DNA of 64,000 nt from Smittia aterrima. Its lineage: Eukaryota; Arthropoda; Insecta; Diptera; Chironomidae. A model generated the notes under the pieces. That model saw nothing but the letters and a program-made list of their open reading frames with translations. It did not search any database and was not told where the DNA came from. Location: NCBI GenBank assembly GCA_033063855.1, contig CP093830.1, positions 5,518,854 through 5,582,853 of the forward strand. The letters are read 5' to 3'. Made by a program: the position numbers and the translations under genes. Below are positions 19,933-32,510 of this stretch, piece after piece; position 1 is the first letter of the stretch, and every line of letters starts with the position of its first letter.

Positions 19933-22499
19933 ATGGATGTTGCGGATGCTCATACCGGTCGTCTTCTTGTAAAGGATGATGTTGCTCTCCGATGCCAGAA
20001 GTTGTTCTCGGATTTTCTTGATGAGTAAGTCTTTCAAATTTTTAATTAATTTGGACAAACAAATAATTCTTTAATCTTTAGGTTTAAAGAGGATGGTGAA
20101 CTGAAATATCTTAAGGGAGCCAAAGAATTGGCGAATCCTGATCGTTACACTCTCGAAGTGAACTTTGAGGACATCGAAAAGTACAATCAATATCTTTCAA
20201 CTGCGATCATCGAAGAGTATTACAGGTGAGAATAATTTAATTATCGTCAAATCTTGTTATTAACCTTTCTCTTCATTTTAGAATTTTTCCTTTTCTGTGT
20301 CAAGCTGTTTCCAACTTTGTGAAAGATCGCAGCGAGTCGAAGAAAGACAAAGAATGTTACGTTTCCTTCACTGACGTTCCAACTCGTCACAAAGTACGTG
20401 AACTCACAACCGCCAAGATCGGAACCTTGATTCGCATTTCTGGTCAAGTCGTTCGAACGCATCCTGTTCATCCTGAACTCGTCTTTGGAACATTTATGTG
20501 CATGGATTGTCAAACTGAGATTCGAAACGTCGAGCAGCAGTTCAAGTTCACTAATCCAACGATTTGTCGTAATCCTGTTTGTTCGAATCGTCGTCGATTT
20601 ATGTTAGAAGTTGACAAAAGTCTATTCGTCGATTTCCAAAAAGTTCGCATTCAGGAAACTCAAGCGGAGTTACCTCGAGGAGCTATCCCACGATCAGTTG
20701 AAGTTATTTTGCGAGCTGAGAATGTGGAGACTGTTCAAGCTGGCGATCGTTATGATTTCACTGGAACTTTAGTGGTTGTTCCTGATGTTGGATCTATTCA
20801 ACTTCCTGGCGCAAAGGCTGACATTCGATCGCATCACAAAAATGGAGAGAATTCAGGTCAAGGCGTTAGAGGATTGAAAGCTCTCGGTGTTCGTGAACTC
20901 AACTATCGAATGGCCTTTCTTGCATGTAGCGTTCAAGTTACGACATCTCGCTTCGGAGGAACAGATTTGCCAATGAGTGAAGTCACTGCCGAGGACATGA
21001 AGAACAGAATGACTGAAGAAGAATGGAACAAAGTTTATGAAATGTCTCGAGACACAAAACTTTACACAAATCTTATCAACAGTTTGTTCCCTTCGATCTA
21101 TGGAAACGATGAAGTGAAACGAGGAGTTTTATTGCAACTTTTCGGCGGAGTTGGCAAGACGACTCACGAGAAAACAACTTTGCGTGGTGACATCAATTGC
21201 TGCATTGTTGGAGATCCAAGTACAGCGAAGTCTCAGTTGTTAAAGCAAGTTGCTGATTTCTCACCAAGAGCTGTTTACACTTCTGGTAAAGCTTCTTCAG
21301 CTGCCGGTCTCACAGCTGCTGTTGTTCGTGATGAGGAAAGTTTTGATTTTGTTATTGAAGCTGGAGCTCTGATGCTTGCTGACAACGGAATTTGTTGCAT
21401 TGATGAGTTTGATAAAATGGATCCACGCGATCAAGTTGCTATTCACGAGGCAATGGAACAACAGACAATCTCAATCGCCAAAGCTGGAGTTCGAGCCACA
21501 CTCAACGCAAGAACTTCAATCCTTGCAGCTGCTAATCCAATCAACGGAAGATATGATCGATCAAAATCTCTTCAACAAAACATCATGCTCTCAGCTCCTA
21601 TCATGTCACGTTTCGATTTGTTCTTCATCCTTGTCGATGAGTGCAACGAAGTTGTTGATTATGCGATCGCTCGAAGAATTATTGATCTTCATACAAATGC
21701 TCATCAGACAACAGAACAAGTTTATCAACGTCAAGACGTTCTTCGTTACATTCAGTTCGCACGACAATTCAAACCAGTCGTCTCAAAGGAGTCAATGGCT
21801 TTGCTCGTTGAGAATTACGGACATTTGAGACAAAGAGATATCGGAACAAGTGGCAAGAGTACTTGGCGCATTACTGTTCGTCAGCTCGAAAGCATGATTC
21901 GACTGAGCGAAGCATACGCTAAAATGGAATGCAGCAACGAGATCTTACCGCGACACGTCACCGAAGCTTATCGTTTACTCAACAAATCAATCATTCGAGT
22001 TGAACAACCTGACATTCACTTCGGAGATGAAGAAGAACAGCAACAAATGGATGTCGAAACTGCTGACACAGAAGATAATGAGAATGGAAACGGCAATGGA
22101 GATCACGCTGAAGAAAATGGAGCAACAAACAAGAAAACATTCTCAATGTCCTTTGAAGAATACACAAATCTCTCTAACATGTTGATCCTTCATTTACGTG
22201 AAGAAGAAACGAAATGCGTGGTTAAAGGAACTGACACTGAAGGCATCAAGAAGAGCGAGTTGGTTCAATGGTATCTCGAACAAATCCAAGACATGATTGA
22301 GAGTGAAGACGATCTGATTGAACGTAAAGTTCTTGTTGAACGAATCATTGAACGTCTGATTACTCACGATCAAGTTCTCATTCCATTACGAACTTCTGAT
22401 TTGAAAACGAAGAAAGCTGGAGGCGATGAAGCGATGGATGAAGATGAAGGCGATAATCCGTATCTGATGGTCCATCCGAATTATGTCGTTGACAAATAA
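19933..22499 (+). CDS. Mcm6: DNA replication licensing factor MCM6
   Basis: A subunit of the MCM2-7 replicative helicase. Exons 19933-20024, 20082-20225 and 20282-22499 give 817 residues, a normal MCM6 length. The N-terminal OB/zinc region has CMDC and a later C-x4-C pair (CRNPVC). The AAA+ core has Walker A GDPSTAKSQLLK, Walker B CCIDEFDKM, sensor-1 AANP, and the arginine-finger motif SRFDLFF. An acidic linker (QQMDVETADTEDNENGNG) leads to the C-terminal winged helix, and the protein ends NPYLMVHPNYVVDK. An AATAAA follows at about 22546. Confidence 0.97.
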
Positions 22500-23631
22500 G
22501 TTTCTTGTTGTTTTCTCATAAGATTTTCATTTTCCTATTTTCATTTTTAATAAAACTTTTCCTCAGAACGGTTCATTTCAAAAGAGTTTTTTTGCTTTTC
22601 TATTTTCGCAGGCCCCACTTTGTAGTTCGTTTCCCCGCTCGAAGAAATATTTCACTTGCTCGGAGTCTTTGTGCTTTTCCGTTCATTCAGTATCGGAATT
22701 TGAAGCTTTAAAGATCGAATCTCTTAAATAAGAAGACTAAACATCACAACTTATCATTACAGTGTCGTGAAGTGCTTGATCAAGAAGTGAAAATCGTGAA
22801 AAGTCTCTTCGTCAATATTTTTCTTGTTAACAAAAATCAAAGTCGCATGAGAGTTACAAAAGAATCCTCTTGATATTCATCTCATCACGAACTTTCTCTG
22901 GTACCACCGAAAGTTTCAAGAATTTCCGTAGAAGTAAGTAATCGAGCTTGATGACTCATTTCATCGGAAATTTTCCGAAGAAAACCAAATTTTATGCAAC
23001 AATCAAACTTGTGACGACGAAAAATCGATAAGGAATTATTAGCGCGGCCTCGAAACACTTTTCGTCGTTCCGGGATTTAGTTTAAGCTGATATATTCCAA
23101 ATCAATCGCTGATAGTACCAGACAAAATAGAGTTCACAAGCCGTTCAAAAAAGTTGAGCTGACAACAAGCTAGAAACAAAGTTCCACATGAGATAAGGGA
23201 ACGTCTGACCCTGATAAGAGTCAATCATCATCGTCAGCGCTCAAAAATGTTTCTATTATCAATTGTTTCGGAAGTTTTAATTGCCATGCCACAGACACGA
23301 CAAATTGAAATTTCTAAACAAATTTCTATGACGAAGAAATCTAAATCATGAGACGAAGATGATTGAAATAATGTGACGCGCTATCAATTATTCGTAATAT
23401 CAATTAGAGTATCGATGCGAACGGTTTGATGAGCTGCTGTTTTCTCATCACTGTACTTTCATTTGTTTTCTTCTCATTCAAACGGTTCGTTCATATTTTG
23501 GTCCGACTATACTTTTTGCTTTAGGTAGAAAAATCCAGATACGATTGTGTTTCTTTTGTAGCCTTAGTACAGCTGTCAAGAAACAATAAAAAGTACAGCC
23601 AAGCACTAACTAATAAATCTTTTCTTCTTTT
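22500..23631. other. Intergenic region, MCM6 to ODC
   Basis: After the MCM6 polyadenylation signal there is no recognisable gene. The short ORF at 22505-22711 is low-complexity 3' UTR sequence. Confidence 0.45.
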
Positions 23632-23672
23632 TTATTTAAAGGCATATAAAGTTGGTCAGTTTGCCCCTGTAC
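23632..23672 (+). promoter_or_regulatory. ODC core promoter
   Basis: TATTTAAA at 23632 lies 26 nt before the A of a TCAGTT initiator at 23656-23661. The initiator continues TTGCCCCTGTAC, a sequence found again at the twinstar promoter (62055). Confidence 0.55.
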
Positions 23673-23948
23673 GGCAGGGCACTGGCCACGAAAGGAGGCT
23701 CGGCTTCTATTTGCTTCTTCTGAACGGCGATCCGCCTTGGTGATAGACATTCACGCTTGTGGCAAAAGGCTGCCTTGTAAGTTACTCTAAACTTAACTAA
23801 ATCTCTATAAATTTATTAACTTTCTCACTTTCGTTTTAGTTTATTTATCAAATCAAGGAAATTTAACGCAACACTCGGCAAACGATAAAAAGGACTCATC
23901 TTTGGATTCGATTTTACAAGAGAAAAGTATTTCTATCAAAAAGAAGCA

Positions 23949-25359
23949 ATGAAGTTTATCAATCAAGAAGACCGTATTCAGGTGGTTGAGGGAGAAACCA
24001 ATGTCATGAACATCATCAATGACCTCACTGCCTGTGGCACCACAAATCAAGACGAACCGTTCTACGTCTTTAACATCGGCGATGTCGTTAAGAAGCATCA
24101 AACATGGATTGAGAAAATGCCAACTGTCATTCCACATTATGCTGTCAAATGCAATGACAATGAGGTTGTTCTCGCGACCCTCGCTGCTCTCGGAACATCA
24201 TTCGATTGCGCGTCGAAAGGAGAGATAAGCAAAATTCTCAGCTTGGGAGTAAACCCCGAAAGAATCATCTTCGCTAATCCTACAAAGCCAAAGTCTCACA
24301 TCCGTTATGCCGCTCTGGTTGGTGTGAAGACGATGACTTTCGACTGCGACCTCGAACTGGTTAAGATCAAAGCGATCTGCCCAGACGCTAAGTAAGTTAT
24401 TTCCGTTATCTCGAAACATTTGAAGTAGTTAACGAAAGATTACGAAATGTATTTTGACCAAACTTATTTACCAAATGACTAATGATTATTTTGTTTACAG
24501 CTTGGTTTTGCGCATTGTATGCGAAGCAGAGGAAGCTCAATGCCCACTCGGCAAGAAATTTGGTTGCGATCCTCTCGTCGAAGCACCAAAACTTTTGAAA
24601 GCAGCTCGCAGCATGAACTTAAATGTTATTGGAATTTCGTTCCACGTTGGCTCGGGATGCCGCGATTATCCAATCTACAACAAGGCAATCGGTTTCTGCA
24701 AAAGTCTCTTCGCAGAAGCTGAAGCTCTTGGATTCCACATGACATTGCTTGACATCGGCGGCGGATTTCCTGGCGATAACGATAAGAACATTGATGAGGT
24801 CTCCCGAATTGTCAACCAAAGTCTCGAGACACATTTCTCAGACAAAAATGTTCGCGTCATCGCTGAACCTGGACGATTCTACGTGGCATCAGCTTTTACA
24901 CTGGTCACCAATATTCAATCAAAGAAGAACATTTACGACGGAATCACTGACCAGATCAATCACGTCATGTACTATTTGAATGATGGCGTTTATGGATCGT
25001 TCAATTGCATGCTTTACGATCATAAACTTGTTGAGCCAATCTTCTTGAACAAGCCAAGCAACGAGGAGAAACAATACTCGAGCACGATTTGGGGTCCAAC
25101 ATGCGATGCATTTGATCAAATCGCCGCGGATATTCCACTTCCAAATGTCGAAACTGGAGATTTCGTCATTTTCGAGAACATGGGAGCTTACACTGTCCCA
25201 GTCGCATCGCCATTCAATGGATTTCCACTGCCGAAGATCTTTTGCTTCATCTCACGCGATATTTGGTTGATGATTCGCTCACTCATTCCATTGGAAGCTG
25301 ATGATTACATTGAAGACTTCTTGAACAAGACAATTGACATCGGAACTGTAACCGCTTGA
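23949..25359 (+). CDS. Odc1: Ornithine decarboxylase
   Basis: The PLP enzyme that makes putrescine, first step of polyamine synthesis. Exons 23949-24391 and 24501-25359 give 433 residues. The PLP-lysine motif is PHYAVKCN and the phosphate loop is in DIGGGFPG. HVGSGC and EPGRFYVASAFTL are conserved, and the active-site Cys lies in WGPTCDAFD; YYLNDGVYGSFNC completes the dimer-interface site. All catalytic residues are present, so this is not an antizyme-inhibitor-like copy. A 5' UTR intron is likely (donor GTAAGTT near 23778, acceptor before about 23840). The C-terminal tail is short and not clearly the PEST-rich tail of mammalian ODC. Confidence 0.95.
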
Positions 25360-26058
25360 TTTTTGCTTCACTTTTATTCTTTTATTATTTTTTGATCTTT
25401 TAGATCTGCTGAAAATCGTTGGTCAAGCAGCCATCTCGACTTAGTTTCGAAAGTTTCCTCAAAGCTTAACCAGCGATTTTCCAGCTTTTATCATTTGATT
25501 TGTCAAAATTTATTTTCTTCAGTTCGAAACAAAATTGTTGTGAACTGTCTTTTATGATTTTTATTCTTTGAAAAGTTGAACCACAGATGTTGGATAGAAT
25601 GGAAAAGATTCTGGAAAGGAAAAGTGTTTGTAGCGAGAAATATTCTTGATTTAATAAATACGGAGGCAGCCATGAAGCCTTCCTTAGATTTAAGAACAAG
25701 AAAGAAAAATTGTTGAGTTTTTACTTAATCAAAATATTTCAGGAGATCAAAGGAAAAGTTGTTCGACAAGTTCTCTGAATACGATTTAACCCTCAACGTA
25801 ATCCTAAATCTCAAGTTGACAGACAGCGCTTTACTAAATTGCTTTTATTATTATCGTTTAAAATTCCACTTCATCATTCAGGAGCCCCACTGACAGAGAA
25901 GATGTTGCTTCCTCATAGAAAATAAAAAGCGACTGCAGTACGCATGAATGTAATTTGTAGTTGGATTTGTTTGTAAATAGAAAAGAGGAAAAGCCTTGAA
26001 GTATTCAGTTGTGCTGCTAACTTCGAACATGACGGTCGCATAAGCTTTCACCGTCGCA
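25360..26058. other. Intergenic region after ODC
   Basis: 3' UTR-like sequence with an AATAAA near 25656, then spacer before the next plus-strand gene. No other gene seen. Confidence 0.45.
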
Positions 26059-27292
26059 ATGAGTGAAATTTTGCCTTCGAGCTTTGTAAAATGTTGCTTC
26101 CGCTATGATCTTGTGATAGGTTGCGCGGTTTATGTTACGGTGGAAGTTTATGCGTGGGCGATACTAACTCTGACATCAATCTACTCAGAGTTTCGAATGA
26201 TTCAAAATGTAGATGCCTTCAAAAATTTCACTCTCCACTCTTCGTATTACGTAATGACGTTCGGGGAACTCTCTGACGACATAAGTAAACTTGTAATCGG
26301 TAAGTTGAAAAAATTTCGTGTCGACAATATTTCGGAAAGTTTGCGACGATAAATTCTGTTATAGAACTGGCAAAAATCGATTTTCCTTTTTTCTTCCTGC
26401 AGTTACACAAATCGTTATCAACGGACTGCTGTCGATAGGATTTCTGCTTTATGCGATATTCGCTGTGATTCTCCTAATTGGAATATCCGAGGTATGAATA
26501 GTTGATTACTTCGCTTCAATGAATCCACGCGCAGAAGGGGAAAAACATTTTGTGCGTGATATGATTCTAAGAGAGCTTTTACACGCTTCAAAGAGCTTTA
26601 AATAATTTCATTATGTTTTGCTTCAAAGCTCATTGAAGCTTCTTCAATAAGTTCCTTCAAAAGCTTAGTTCCTAGAAAAGTGTAAGCCAATACTCAAAGA
26701 AAAACTCTATGAGAAGATTATAAACTTAAACGTTGTAAGAGGATATTTCTTCAAGAGCTTTACATCATCTCGAACAAACTTTGAACATAAATATTTTTCT
26801 TCTCACTCACAGAGAAATCTCGGATATTTCGCCCTGTACCTCTACTTAGACACAATCTGTTTGTATGTGTCGCTAGTCTCAGCTGCTCTTGGACTGCTTA
26901 TTCAGAACGCTGTTTTGTTCAGGAACTCGCTAATCTTCGCACTAAAGTTTTATCCGTCGTCCTGCATTTATTCTTTATACAAAAAGCTCGGCGGGAATGC
27001 AGTGACTTTTGAAAACTTCTTCAAAGTGAAGATTTGTTTCGCATGTGACAACAACCCAGCTATCCATCTCAACAGATCCGATACTGAGCTCGAAGAGTCG
27101 TCGAGAAAGTCGTCAAGTGAATGCATGAAACCTCGCGTTTCCTTTCAAAGTGTTCCAGAAGAACTTCAAGTTCCATCGTTGTCAGCACCAAATCTTAGTC
27201 CAACGAATGTCAAGCATCATCAAGAAGTCTCGATTCTGAAGCCCTGTTTTCGTAAGAGTCTTCAGTTGCCGGTAAACAATTCCTACCCTTAG
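26059..27292 (+). CDS. Insect multi-pass membrane protein, family unknown
   Basis: Exons 26059-26299, 26403-26491 and 26813-27292 give 269 residues. I do not recognise a named family. After a short CCFRYDLVIG motif come three or four hydrophobic helices: GCAVYVTVEVYAWAILTLTS, IGFLLYAIFAVILLIGI and the YFALYLYLDTICLYVSLVSA region. A long hydrophilic serine-rich C-terminal tail (about 120 residues; ESSRKSSSECMKPRVSF) is probably cytoplasmic and may be phosphorylated. Intron phases (1, then 0) and the small second exon match the gene at 61160-61871, suggesting one family, resembling the small insect four-helix proteins of the LAPTM/DUF4728 type. Confidence 0.65.
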
Positions 27293-27745
27293 ACAAATAT
27301 TTATTAGATAATCGTTCAACCCACCTGAAAATAAAAGTTCTCGTTTGACACGGAAAAGCTTTTTGCGCCACTTCTTTTATTCGTGTGAATTGTTGATAAA
27401 GTCGAGTTGTGTGGGAACTTGGAAGAAGATAAGACACATCGTTAAATTGCCAATTCTCAGGAAGATAAGCAGCTTTCATGGTGATAACTGAACGAGAAGA
27501 ACTTCAATTCTTTCCCATCTTCACTGTTATCAATGTATTGGATCAGAGTTAAGGGAAAATACAAACGCGATCGGAAATCCAGTTTCGTCTCACGAGACTT
27601 ATATAAACAAAATATTAAACAAAGAATTCTCAAGTGTCGCGATTAAAGTTTAAGAAGTTTAAACATTTTTACAAAGTTTTATCGGATTACCTTTTGATTA
27701 GCCAGTTGTTGATTGAACATCACAAGAGAAACTTCTCCATAAGCG
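27293..27745. other. Intergenic region upstream of apyrase
   Basis: Contains a TATAAA at 27602, a plausible TATA box for the apyrase gene. A minus-strand ORF (27479 down to 27210) with a good start context and a preceding TCAGTT lies here; it is discussed under rejected items. Confidence 0.4.
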
Positions 27746-29452
27746 ATGAAGGCTTTAATTTTGTTGACGAGTTTATTAGTTCTTGGAGTGAAAGCTCAGG
27801 AAACTTTCCCAGTTACCATAATTTCGCTGAATGACATGCATGCTCGCTTCGATGAAACTAATATGCAGTCAAATACTTGCAAGCAAGATGATTGCATCGG
27901 TGGATATGCGAGAGTTGTATCCAAGGTTAAAGAACTTCTTCAATCAAAAGCTGACAAGAATCCAATTTATTTAAACGCTGCTGATAATTATCAAGGAACT
28001 CTTTGGTATAATGTTTATAAGTGGAATGTCACGAGCTATTTTCTCAATCTATTTCCTGCTGACGCAACGGTAAGAAGCTTCGTTGAAATCTTCTTTTACT
28101 TCATGAGCTTTAATCTTTAGACAATCGGAAATCACGAGTTTGATGACGGCATTGAAGGGCTCGTTCCTTACATGGAACGAAGTATTGCTCCAATTTTGAT
28201 CTCGAACATTGATGATTCACTCGAACCGACATTCCAAGGCAAATACATGAAATCAATGGTGATAACAAAATACGGTCGACCAATTGGAATCGTCGGAGTT
28301 ACAACAACTTTCCAATCGAACTGGGGAAATGTGAAAATATTGCCAGAAGTTGAGGCAGTTCAAGCTGAAGTGGCAAAGTTAACAGCTGACGGAATCGACA
28401 TTATCATTGTCTTATCGCATTGCGGTCTTGACGTTGATAGAGAGATTGCAAAGCTTGGCGGGCCAATTGATATCATTGTTGGTGGTCATTCGCATTCCTT
28501 TTTGTTCTCTGGGGATAATCCACCGGGACCTGATCGAGTAGTCGACACATTCCCAGCGATTGTGAAACAAGACAACGGCGACGACGTTTTGATTGTTCAA
28601 GCTTCAGCTTACACGAAATATCTTGGTGACATCACTTTGTACTTCAACGATGAAGGAAAAGTTGTAAACTTCGAAGGAGCTCCAATCTTTCTCAGTCACG
28701 ATGTTGTTCCTGATCCAGAAATTCTCGCTGAGCTTGAACCATGGAAAGCAGGAATCGAAACGCTTCAGAATCAAGTAATTGGAATAACGAAGTTTGATTT
28801 GTCGTCGAGTGGTTGCTATAACCGCGAATGTGGGATGGGCGATTTCACGACTGATGCTTACGCAAAAGCTGTAAGTCGGAGTTGATTTATTATTTAGTTT
28901 GATATTCGTTACAAATATTTTTAGTTTCTTGACCTTCAACCTGATGAGAAAGGTTGGACTGGAGCTGCGATTTCTTTGACTGTTCCTGGTGGAATCCGAG
29001 CAGGATTGAGTACTGGCGAAATGACTTATGGCGATTTGATAACAACAACTCCATTCGAGAATGTTCTGGAGTCAGTTGAACTTCAAGGCAAAGTTATCAA
29101 AGAGGCTCTTGAATTTGCAGTTGCCGACAAGAACTCGATGATGCTCCTTCAAGTCTCTGGCTTGAAAGTTGTATACAATTTAACGAAAGAAGCTAACAAC
29201 AGGCTCGTCTCAGTCGACGCTCTCTGTCGAGTGTGCGATATTCCCCACTACGAGCCAATCAAAGATGAGGAATATTATCGAGTCGTTCTCGCCTCGTTCC
29301 TAGCTGGAGGCGGAGATGGCTTTACAATGATCGGCGATGGAAAGAGAAATCCAATCTACGGTCCAAGAGATATCGATGCGATCACAACATACGTTGAACA
29401 GAACAATCCAATTAATATTCCACCAGTGATGGGTCGCATTGTGTTCGTTTAA
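27746..29452 (+). CDS. Secreted 5'-nucleotidase / apyrase-like enzyme
   Basis: Hydrolyses nucleotides outside the cell; relatives are salivary apyrases and ecto-5'-nucleotidases of blood-feeding and other insects. Exons 27746-28069, 28121-28870 and 28925-29452 give 533 residues. Signal peptide MKALILLTSLLVLGVKAQ. Metal-binding motifs are SLNDMHARF, AADNYQG, IGNHEFDDG, LSHCG and GGHSHSF. The C-terminal substrate domain has PGGIRAGLSTGEMTYGDL, TPFENVLE and LAGGGDGF. The first metal motif lacks the NDxHGH Gly-His, which is common in apyrases. The protein ends at GRIVFV with no hydrophobic GPI-attachment tail, so it should be secreted, unlike anchored ecto-5'-nucleotidase. Confidence 0.9.
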
Positions 29453-32400
29453 ATTAATTCAGATCAATTAAAAGAAAAACTTTTTGCAAAAGCTTGAAGA
29501 GAGAAGTTTCCGAGTTTAATGAAGTTTGAAGTTACAGGAAAAGGATTTAAAATCTGAACGCAAAATTCTCCCTTCCATAAAAATCGCTCAAGAACAAAAT
29601 TCCCCGTCGAATATAAGTAACTCAAGCCCCGCATGAACATCGTTCTGTTTGGCATTTGCTTTACTTCCTCTCGCTTCTTCAATTGAACTTTTCTCAAAAA
29701 AAAAACTAAACTGAAACATCTCAGTCTCTTCGCGTTCCTCGTCACGATAAGACGTTCAAAGTGAAATGCTCGTGGATCGTTTCGTGTGAACATTTTTTTT
29801 ACTTTTGACTTTGAATAAACAGTCGAAGCCTTTGTCATGTAAATTGGTTCGCGTTTGCACAATTTTCATGATCGCATTAACCAGAATAATGTGAAGATTG
29901 TTTGAAGAATAAACTATTTGATTAACTTATTGAACTACTGCAGTGAAGAAAAAGTGAGAAAACTATTTTTTGAGGCAGAAATCGAGAGGAAAGTGGAGAC
30001 TAGCAATTAGTGAGTGCAACCTAATTATTTGATTTGTCCGTTTAAATTACATCGTTGCTTGCGGCTTCTGGAATAAATCTTGACAGATTAAGAACTTTAA
30101 GAAAACAAGCGATTAAGGGTGCGTTAGAAACTCAATACCGTGAATTAAAATTATTCTGAGGGAAATCGTGTGTACAGCGATCGATGTCTCGACATAAATA
30201 GCTTGACATTTGATACTGAAATTCGTCGAACAAAAGCAAACCACTAAAAGATGTTATGCGATATTTTATCCCTCATGAGATTTCTGAACTAAAAAAATTA
30301 GGAGAGCCAGGAAGAAAGACAAGAATATTACATAAGGAGCCTCTTCATTCTTTAGACGAGGGTCACAGAAAAAAATGTTGAAAGGGTTGAGCCCTCTGGG
30401 GTTTCCTTTTGTTGACTTACACTTTTTTCGAATCTTTCCCGAGAAATTATCACCGGCGAGGTGTTCTCTGAAGCGTTTATTGCTTCATCTTATTAAAGCT
30501 GATCGTTAATCAAGATTCGTTCCCATCAGCATCGAGTGTTACGCTTCTAGTAAATAAAGCAAACTGTCAAATGGTGGCGCGTGAAATCTTCTTTCAATTA
30601 ATCAATAAAGCTTCGAGTTGTGGTCTTGTCAGACGTGAGTTTATATCCAGCACAGCTGAGAATAATTAGTCTCAATATTCAGCGCTCGCAACAAACTATG
30701 AACCTTCAAAGACTTTATTCGATTAGCTTTGACGAGTGACAAATCGTCTCCGCTTTTCATTTGCCAACTGCTCTCCAACTGTCGCAATAAAATTCTATTT
30801 CGTGGATTAAAATTCAAGTGCATTCATAAATTCATGAATCACACGGCAAAGTCTGAAACATTCACGAGAAGGTTTTTCTCACCGAAGAGGAGGATGATTA
30901 CGACAGAGAGAGTATTCCATCGTCACAAATCGCAGTGTCGAGGTAGAATGCCATTTAATTCAATTGAATTCGTCCTTGAACTAGACTTTAAGCGGAGAGA
31001 GCGAGAAGCAGCGAACTGAACTCAATTGGCAGCACTTTAAAACGCGGAACATAAAAATAAATTTTATTGAATCAGTTCGCGATTTCGCGGACTATCCAGA
31101 AACGTGATTATTACAATGTTGAGAATTTTATCTTTAATCGGCAGGCACTCGAGAAATTTTCGGTGAGAATAAACATAAAACATTCCTAAGCAACTAGGCA
31201 ACGCTTGTTAAATGAAAGTTGATGATGCTCGCAAAAAGTTTCCGTTTCGCAAAGCGTCGCGGAGCAAACAAATTATTTCTAATTAGGAAGAAATTCGTTT
31301 CAGCGCGTGCGATCTTCACGAACTTGATAAGAAGGTTTTGAATTTCTTTTCAAATTTGCATAATTTATAAACTCTCATTCTACGACATCGCATGCCAATT
31401 AATCTGATCAACGAAAGCGCCAGAGTAATTCAACAAACTCTTTTCGGTTGAGCGGTGAACGCATTCGTCGTTTCAATTGTAACTCGTAAATCTCAAATGT
31501 TCACGTCTATCAAAATCAATTTTGAATGTTAATCAGGCGTTTTATTGTGGCATTGAAATATGATTGCATTTATTTCGAATTCTAAGTTCGATGAACTTTT
31601 GTTTTCATAAATATTCCGAAGTAAACATAAATATCGGTTAGCATCCATCAATCTCGTTCTACAAATTAAGATGAGAGAGTTGCCTAAGGGAAGACGCCAG
31701 AACTAATTCATTCATCAAAACGTTGTTGATGGATTTTAAATTACGTCATCGAGACCAGCTCTCAAGGTCTTGACGAGCAGTGAACGATAACTCCTAACGA
31801 AAACAATTAAATTTCGTTGACAAAACGTCTTGGGAAAATATTCCATTAAGACATTGACCGAGCACTGGTGACATTGCAAGGCTCATTACACAAGTCGAAA
31901 ATAAGAACGGTCCACTTGGGATGAACCAAAATAATTCGAAAAATAATCCACGCGCAATTTAAACTCATTTCTGGTTTTATTCGCTGATAACTTTCAAAGG
32001 TTATTTCGACTCATTCTTATTTCGACAATTAAAGTTCTGCTCGCGATTGGTTCTCACACTCAACGAATGTCATCAGGCTGGGGATTTTCGCGATGATTTA
32101 TAATTTGTGCCATCTGCGACGATGAAAAAATGTAATTGATTGTCTTTCATGAATTTCTGGTCGCGAACACATGAAGCACATGTTGGTCTGTGAGTAGAAA
32201 GAAATGTCTCGACGAGGAACGAATTTCCGGGGAGTAAATCGAAGTTCCCACATCCTGACATCGATTACGTAATTTGATATCAAAGCCCTTATGACGACAC
32301 CGACATTGAACCGATTGAACTTGAAAAGGAAGTGACGAGTTAATGGAACTTAGTTCACTGCCCGTAGGATAGTCGAGAAACCTAAATTGAATTTCAAAAT

Positions 32401-32489
32401 TCTACGAAAATCTGTGACTTACATTACAAACGAAATTAAACTTCTTATCTCATCCCAAATGTTTTGTTTTCATCGTAAATCACGTTTCA
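29453..32489. other. Three-kilobase gene-free region upstream of aminopeptidase
   Basis: No coding exon supported. An acceptor-like TTTCAG at 32485-32490, just before the aminopeptidase start codon, implies an untranslated 5' exon and promoter somewhere in this stretch. Confidence 0.4.
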
Positions 32490-32510
32490 GGCAACCAGTT
32501 CCAGAATAAT

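Noticed and set aside
22505..22711. Phe-rich ORF after MCM6
   Set aside because: T-rich 3' UTR sequence containing the polyadenylation signal.
27210..27479. Minus-strand ORF starting MKAAYLPENWQFND with a good start context, a preceding TCAGTT and a possible donor near 27325
   Set aside because: No family match recognised, no downstream exon found, and it runs antisense into the 3' end of the membrane-protein gene; left out of the features but worth a transcript check.
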